DNA from: Paracoccaceae bacterium
GTDB taxonomy: Bacteria; Pseudomonadota; Alphaproteobacteria; Rhodobacterales; Rhodobacteraceae
Length of the DNA: 16,465 nt
Reading direction: 5' to 3'
NCBI GenBank assembly: GCA_027030435.1
Contig: JALVEX010000059.1
Coordinates: forward strand, 1-16,465
Shown here: in pieces, positions 14,084-16,465 of the stretch
Position numbering within the stretch: position 1 is the stretch's first letter
Layout of the letters: the number at the start of each line of letters is the position of its first letter
The notes under the pieces: model-generated
Told to the model about the DNA's origin: nothing
Databases searched by the model: none
What the model saw: the letters and a program-made list of their open reading frames with translations, nothing else
Position numbers and translations under genes: made by a program

Positions 14084-15337
14084 TCAGCGCAGGGCGCGCC
14101 CCTTCATGATGGCATCCGATCCGAATTTTTCCCGGATGCGGTCTGCCGCGCGTTCGCTGAGGGCACGATCCTTCGCGCCCGGGTCCAGAAGATCGGCGGT
14201 GTCAAGGCAATCATCTGCCCCGGCCAGGCCGGAGATGCCAACGCCGATCAGCCGCCACGGCCCAGGCTCATCGAGCGCCGTAAGGAGAGCCCTGGCGCCC
14301 CGATATATGCGATCGGCGAGCTGCGTTGGCTCATGAAGGCTCATGCGCCGGGTGAGGGTCCTGTGATCACTGCGCTTGAGCTTCAGCACGATCACCCGCC
14401 CCGCCATTCCCTTTGCCTTGGCACGATCGGCCACCTGCACGCTGAGGCGCCACAGATGGCCATCAAGGATCCCGCGATCGGTGATATCCTCCTCGAAGGT
14501 TGTCTCCTTCGAGATGCTCTTGACCGGCGCATGGGGCGAAACGGGGCGGTGATCCTCTCCCCGCGCAAGGTGCCACAGACGCTCGCCCATCGCGCCGAAG
14601 CGGGCCTCGAGATCCTCCTTCTCCCAGCGCAGTAGATCGCTGAAATGGCGGATGCCCGCGGCTTCCAGCGCCGTTTGCGTGGCCGGCCCCACGCCCCAGA
14701 TCATGCGTACGGGTTTTTCGCGCAGGAAATCGGCCGTTTCGCCCTTGCCGATCACCGAAAAGCCCCGCGGCTTGTCGAGATCGGAGGCGATCTTGGCGAG
14801 GAACTTGTTGTGCGAAAGGCCGATGGAGCCGGTGAGGCCAAGCTCCTCCTCCATGCGCTTTACAAGGCGCGCGAGCATCACGGCGGGCGGGGCGCCGTGG
14901 AGCTTCTCCGTGCCGGAAAGATCCATGAAGGCCTCATCGAGCGAGAGCGGCTCCACATCCGGGGTGAGCTCTTCCATCATCGTGCGTATTTCGCGCGAGG
15001 CGCGTGCATAGGCCTCCATGCGCGGGCGGATCACGATTGCCTCGGGGCAGAGCTTCAGCGCTTGAAACATCGGCATCGCCGAGCGCACGCCCCTGATCCG
15101 GGCGAGGTAACAGGCCGTGGAAACGACCCCGCGCCGCCCGCCGCCGATGATCACCGGCTTGTCTGCAAGCTTCGGGTTGTCGCGCTTCTCGACGCTGGCG
15201 AAGAAGGCGTCGCAATCCATGTGCGCGATGGTGAGCGAAAACAGCTCGGGATGGGAGATCACCCGCGGGCCGAGGCATTTCGGGCACCGCGGACCTTTTT
15301 CAAAGGTTGTCAGGCAATCGCGGCAAAGGGCGGGCAT
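14084..15337 (-). CDS. dinB: DNA polymerase IV (Y family) with N-terminal zinc ribbon
   Basis: Translesion DNA polymerase of 417 aa. Catalytic residues are visible: D41 and D43 in HMDCDAFFASVE, the steric-gate F46, and D134/E135 in SLDEAFMDL; the palm/fingers run to about 215, followed by helix-hairpin-helix motifs and a little-finger domain. Before the polymerase fold sits a four-cysteine zinc ribbon, CRDC (5-8) and CPKC (18-21), which E. coli DinB lacks. The start at 15337 is chosen because the ribbon is intact from it; the Shine-Dalgarno (ACGGAAAA) is weak. The frame stays open another 359 codons upstream, but that is the antisense of the SPFH gene. No clear beta-clamp motif was spotted at the C-terminus, and no alphaproteobacterial SOS box (GTTC-N7-GTTC) is visible upstream. 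Confidence 0.93.
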   Translation of the reverse strand: MPALCRDCLTTFEKGPRCPKCLGPRVISHPELFSLTIAHMDCDAFFASVEKRDNPKLADKPVIIGGGRRGVVSTACYLARIRGVRSAMPMFQALKLCPEAIVIRPRMEAYARASREIRTMMEELTPDVEPLSLDEAFMDLSGTEKLHGAPPAVMLARLVKRMEEELGLTGSIGLSHNKFLAKIASDLDKPRGFSVIGKGETADFLREKPVRMIWGVGPATQTALEAAGIRHFSDLLRWEKEDLEARFGAMGERLWHLARGEDHRPVSPHAPVKSISKETTFEEDITDRGILDGHLWRLSVQVADRAKAKGMAGRVIVLKLKRSDHRTLTRRMSLHEPTQLADRIYRGARALLTALDEPGPWRLIGVGISGLAGADDCLDTADLLDPGAKDRALSERAADRIREKFGSDAIMKGRALR

Positions 15338-15389
15338 GGCTGATTTTCCGTGAGGCGGATCCGTAGCCAGCATACAGTAAGGAGCAAGC

Positions 15390-15414
15390 GGGGAAAACCG
15401 CAGCCCCTTTCCCC
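15390..15414. promoter_or_regulatory. Inverted repeat between dinB and the SPFH gene
   Basis: GGGGAAA (15390-15396) and TTTCCCC (15408-15414) form a 7-base inverted repeat around 11 bases, ending just before the -35 of the putative SPFH promoter. It may be an operator for either divergent gene or a hairpin in the dinB upstream region. Confidence 0.4.
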
Positions 15415-15417
15415 ATG

Positions 15418-15446
15418 TTGCATCCAGACGGCGGCGCCCGTATGAA
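15418..15446 (+). promoter_or_regulatory. Candidate promoter for the SPFH-nfeD pair
   Basis: TTGCAT (15418-15423) and TATGAA (15441-15446) are separated by 17 bases, and the start codon is at 15470 behind AGGAGG (15455-15460). Confidence 0.45.
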
Positions 15447-15469
15447 TGTGAGGCAGGAGGACGCGTTTC

Positions 15470-16363
15470 ATGGATGGTTTCGATATCAATCAGTTTCTCG
15501 GCAGCAATATCGTCTGGCTGCTGCTGGCCGGGCTCATCATCATCGTCATCATGGCCGGTGTGCGGATCGTGCCGCAATCGGAAAAGCACGTGGTGGAGCG
15601 GTTCGGGCGGCTGCGCGCGGTGCTGGGGCCGGGGATCAATTTCATCGTTCCATTCCTCGATCGGGTGCGCCACAAGGTTTCTATTCTCGAGCGCCAGCTT
15701 CCGACCCACAAGCAGGATGCGATCACCGCCGACAACGTGCTGGTACAGGTGGAAACGAGCGTTTTCTACCGCATCCTCGAGCCGGAAAAGACCGTTTACC
15801 GCATCCGAGATGTGGATGGCGCCATTTCCACCACCGTTGCTGGGATCGTGCGCGCCGGGATCGGCGAGATGGAGCTTGACGAGGTGCAATCCCATCGTCA
15901 GCAGCTGATCGCCAAGGTGAAGGAGCAGGTTGCCAACGCGGTGGACGACTGGGGGATCGAGGTGACGCGGGCGGAAATCCTCGACGTGAACCTTGATGAC
16001 GCCACGCGCGAGGCAATGCTTCAGCAGCTCAATGCCGAGCGGGCGCGCCGCGCGCAGGTCACCGAGGCCGAGGGCCAGCGCCGGGCGGTGGAGCTTCAGG
16101 CGGATGCCGAGCTTTACGCAGCCGAGCAGCGGGCCAAGGCGCGCCGGATTTCGGCAGATGCCGAGGCCTATGCAACGCAGGTGGTGGCCAAGGCGATCAA
16201 GGAAAACGGAATCGAGGCGGCGCAATACCAGGTGGCGCTGAAGCAGGTGGAGGCGCTGACGGCCGTCGGCCAGGGCCAGGGCAAGCAGACGATCATCCTG
16301 CCCTCGAGCGCCATCGATGCCTTTGGCGAGGCATTCAATCTGCTGAAAGGCAAGGCGCAATGA
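15470..16363 (+). CDS. SPFH/Band 7 (stomatin/QmcA-like) membrane protein
   Basis: A 297-aa SPFH-domain protein. One N-terminal membrane anchor spans about residues 14-32; the SPFH domain runs from about 33 to 190 and includes GPGINFIVPFLDRV (53-66) and the conserved end EILDVNLDDATREAM; an Ala/Glu/Arg-rich coiled-coil helix follows (about 185-245). Such proteins form large rings at the inner membrane and act in membrane microdomains and with AAA proteases such as FtsH. The start has a strong AGGAGG. Its TGA overlaps the ATG of an NfeD-like gene (ATGA, 16360-16363), the classical stomatin-NfeD operon, which supports the assignment and argues against an HflK/HflC pair. Confidence 0.93.
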   Translation: MDGFDINQFLGSNIVWLLLAGLIIIVIMAGVRIVPQSEKHVVERFGRLRAVLGPGINFIVPFLDRVRHKVSILERQLPTHKQDAITADNVLVQVETSVFYRILEPEKTVYRIRDVDGAISTTVAGIVRAGIGEMELDEVQSHRQQLIAKVKEQVANAVDDWGIEVTRAEILDVNLDDATREAMLQQLNAERARRAQVTEAEGQRRAVELQADAELYAAEQRAKARRISADAEAYATQVVAKAIKENGIEAAQYQVALKQVEALTAVGQGQGKQTIILPSSAIDAFGEAFNLLKGKAQ

Positions 16364-16465
16364 GCCTCTGGGCCACATGGTGGGCATGGATGGCGGCGGC
16401 ACTGGTGCTGGCAATACTCGAGATGCTCGCGCCCTTCTTCGTGCTGCTCGGCTTCGCGTTTGGCG
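16360..16465 (+). CDS. NfeD-like membrane protein, 5' end only
   Basis: The first 35 codons of a gene cut by the window end. The start MSLWATWWAWMAAALVLAIL continues with EMLAPFFVLLGFAFG, a hydrophobic N-terminus typical of short NfeD (YbbK-type) proteins, which have two to four helices and a C-terminal OB fold. The ATGA overlap with the SPFH gene indicates translational coupling; NfeD proteins partner with SPFH proteins. The OB-fold part is outside the window, so the call rests on the N-terminus and context. Confidence 0.8.
   Translation, partial: MSLWATWWAWMAAALVLAILEMLAPFFVLLGFAFG

Noticed and set aside
15338..16414. 359-codon upstream extension of the dinB frame
   Set aside because: It runs antisense through the SPFH gene and the divergent promoter region; the polymerase with its zinc ribbon begins at 15337.
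1..16465. Mobile elements, CRISPR arrays, toxin-antitoxin or phage-defence systems
   Set aside because: No transposase, integrase, terminal repeats, direct-repeat/spacer array or defence-type gene was seen; tRNA-Val shows no adjacent integrase or duplicated 3' end.

Overview
The window looks like chromosome of an alphaproteobacterium, most likely Rhodobacterales (Roseobacter/Paracoccus-like). The reasons are the high GC content with strong third-position GC bias (which opens many long false antisense frames), the 41-residue L36 protein, a zinc-ribbon-fused DinB, and a PAS_7-type soluble hybrid kinase. The species cannot be named from the sequence alone.

Layout. 1-638 is the 3' end of a formate dehydrogenase alpha subunit (+). 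Convergent to it, 657-3295 (-) encodes a hybrid histidine kinase and an OmpR-type response regulator joined by an ATGA overlap. A divergent control region (3296-3527) follows; it carries a perfect 18-bp palindrome directly before the ribosome binding site of the next gene. 3528-12193 (+) is one tightly packed eight-gene unit: an AMP-forming acyl-CoA synthetase with a TTG start, LivG-type ATPase, LivH-type permease, an unrecognised 59-aa two-helix membrane protein, LivM-type permease, periplasmic binding protein, LivF-type ATPase, and a PaaK-like CoA ligase whose ATP-binding loop is altered. A strong hairpin terminator closes it at 12204-12231. The natural reading is uptake of an organic acid by a HAAT-family ABC transporter coupled to CoA activation, possibly controlled by the divergent two-component pair. 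The substrate is not readable from the sequence.

12254-12618 (-) is a compact translation unit: a good sigma-70-like promoter, a leader hairpin, tRNA-Val(GAC), then rpmJ (L36, absent from the supplied frames) only 49 bases later, running into the same bidirectional terminator. 12715-13575 (+) is an N-formylglutamate amidohydrolase-family enzyme. Convergent to it lies a small stand-alone CZB (chemoreceptor zinc-binding) protein (13604-13981, -). dinB (DNA polymerase IV, 14084-15337, -) carries an N-terminal four-cysteine zinc ribbon. Divergent from dinB, an SPFH/stomatin-like membrane protein (15470-16363, +) overlaps by ATGA the start of an NfeD-like gene cut by the window end.

Most interesting points: the two-ligase transporter operon with its undescribed 59-aa membrane protein, two intercistronic stem-loops and the palindrome at its head; the degenerate P-loop in the terminal ligase; the tRNA-Val/rpmJ co-transcription layout; and the one-domain CZB protein. 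No insertion sequence, CRISPR array, prophage or other mobile element was seen.
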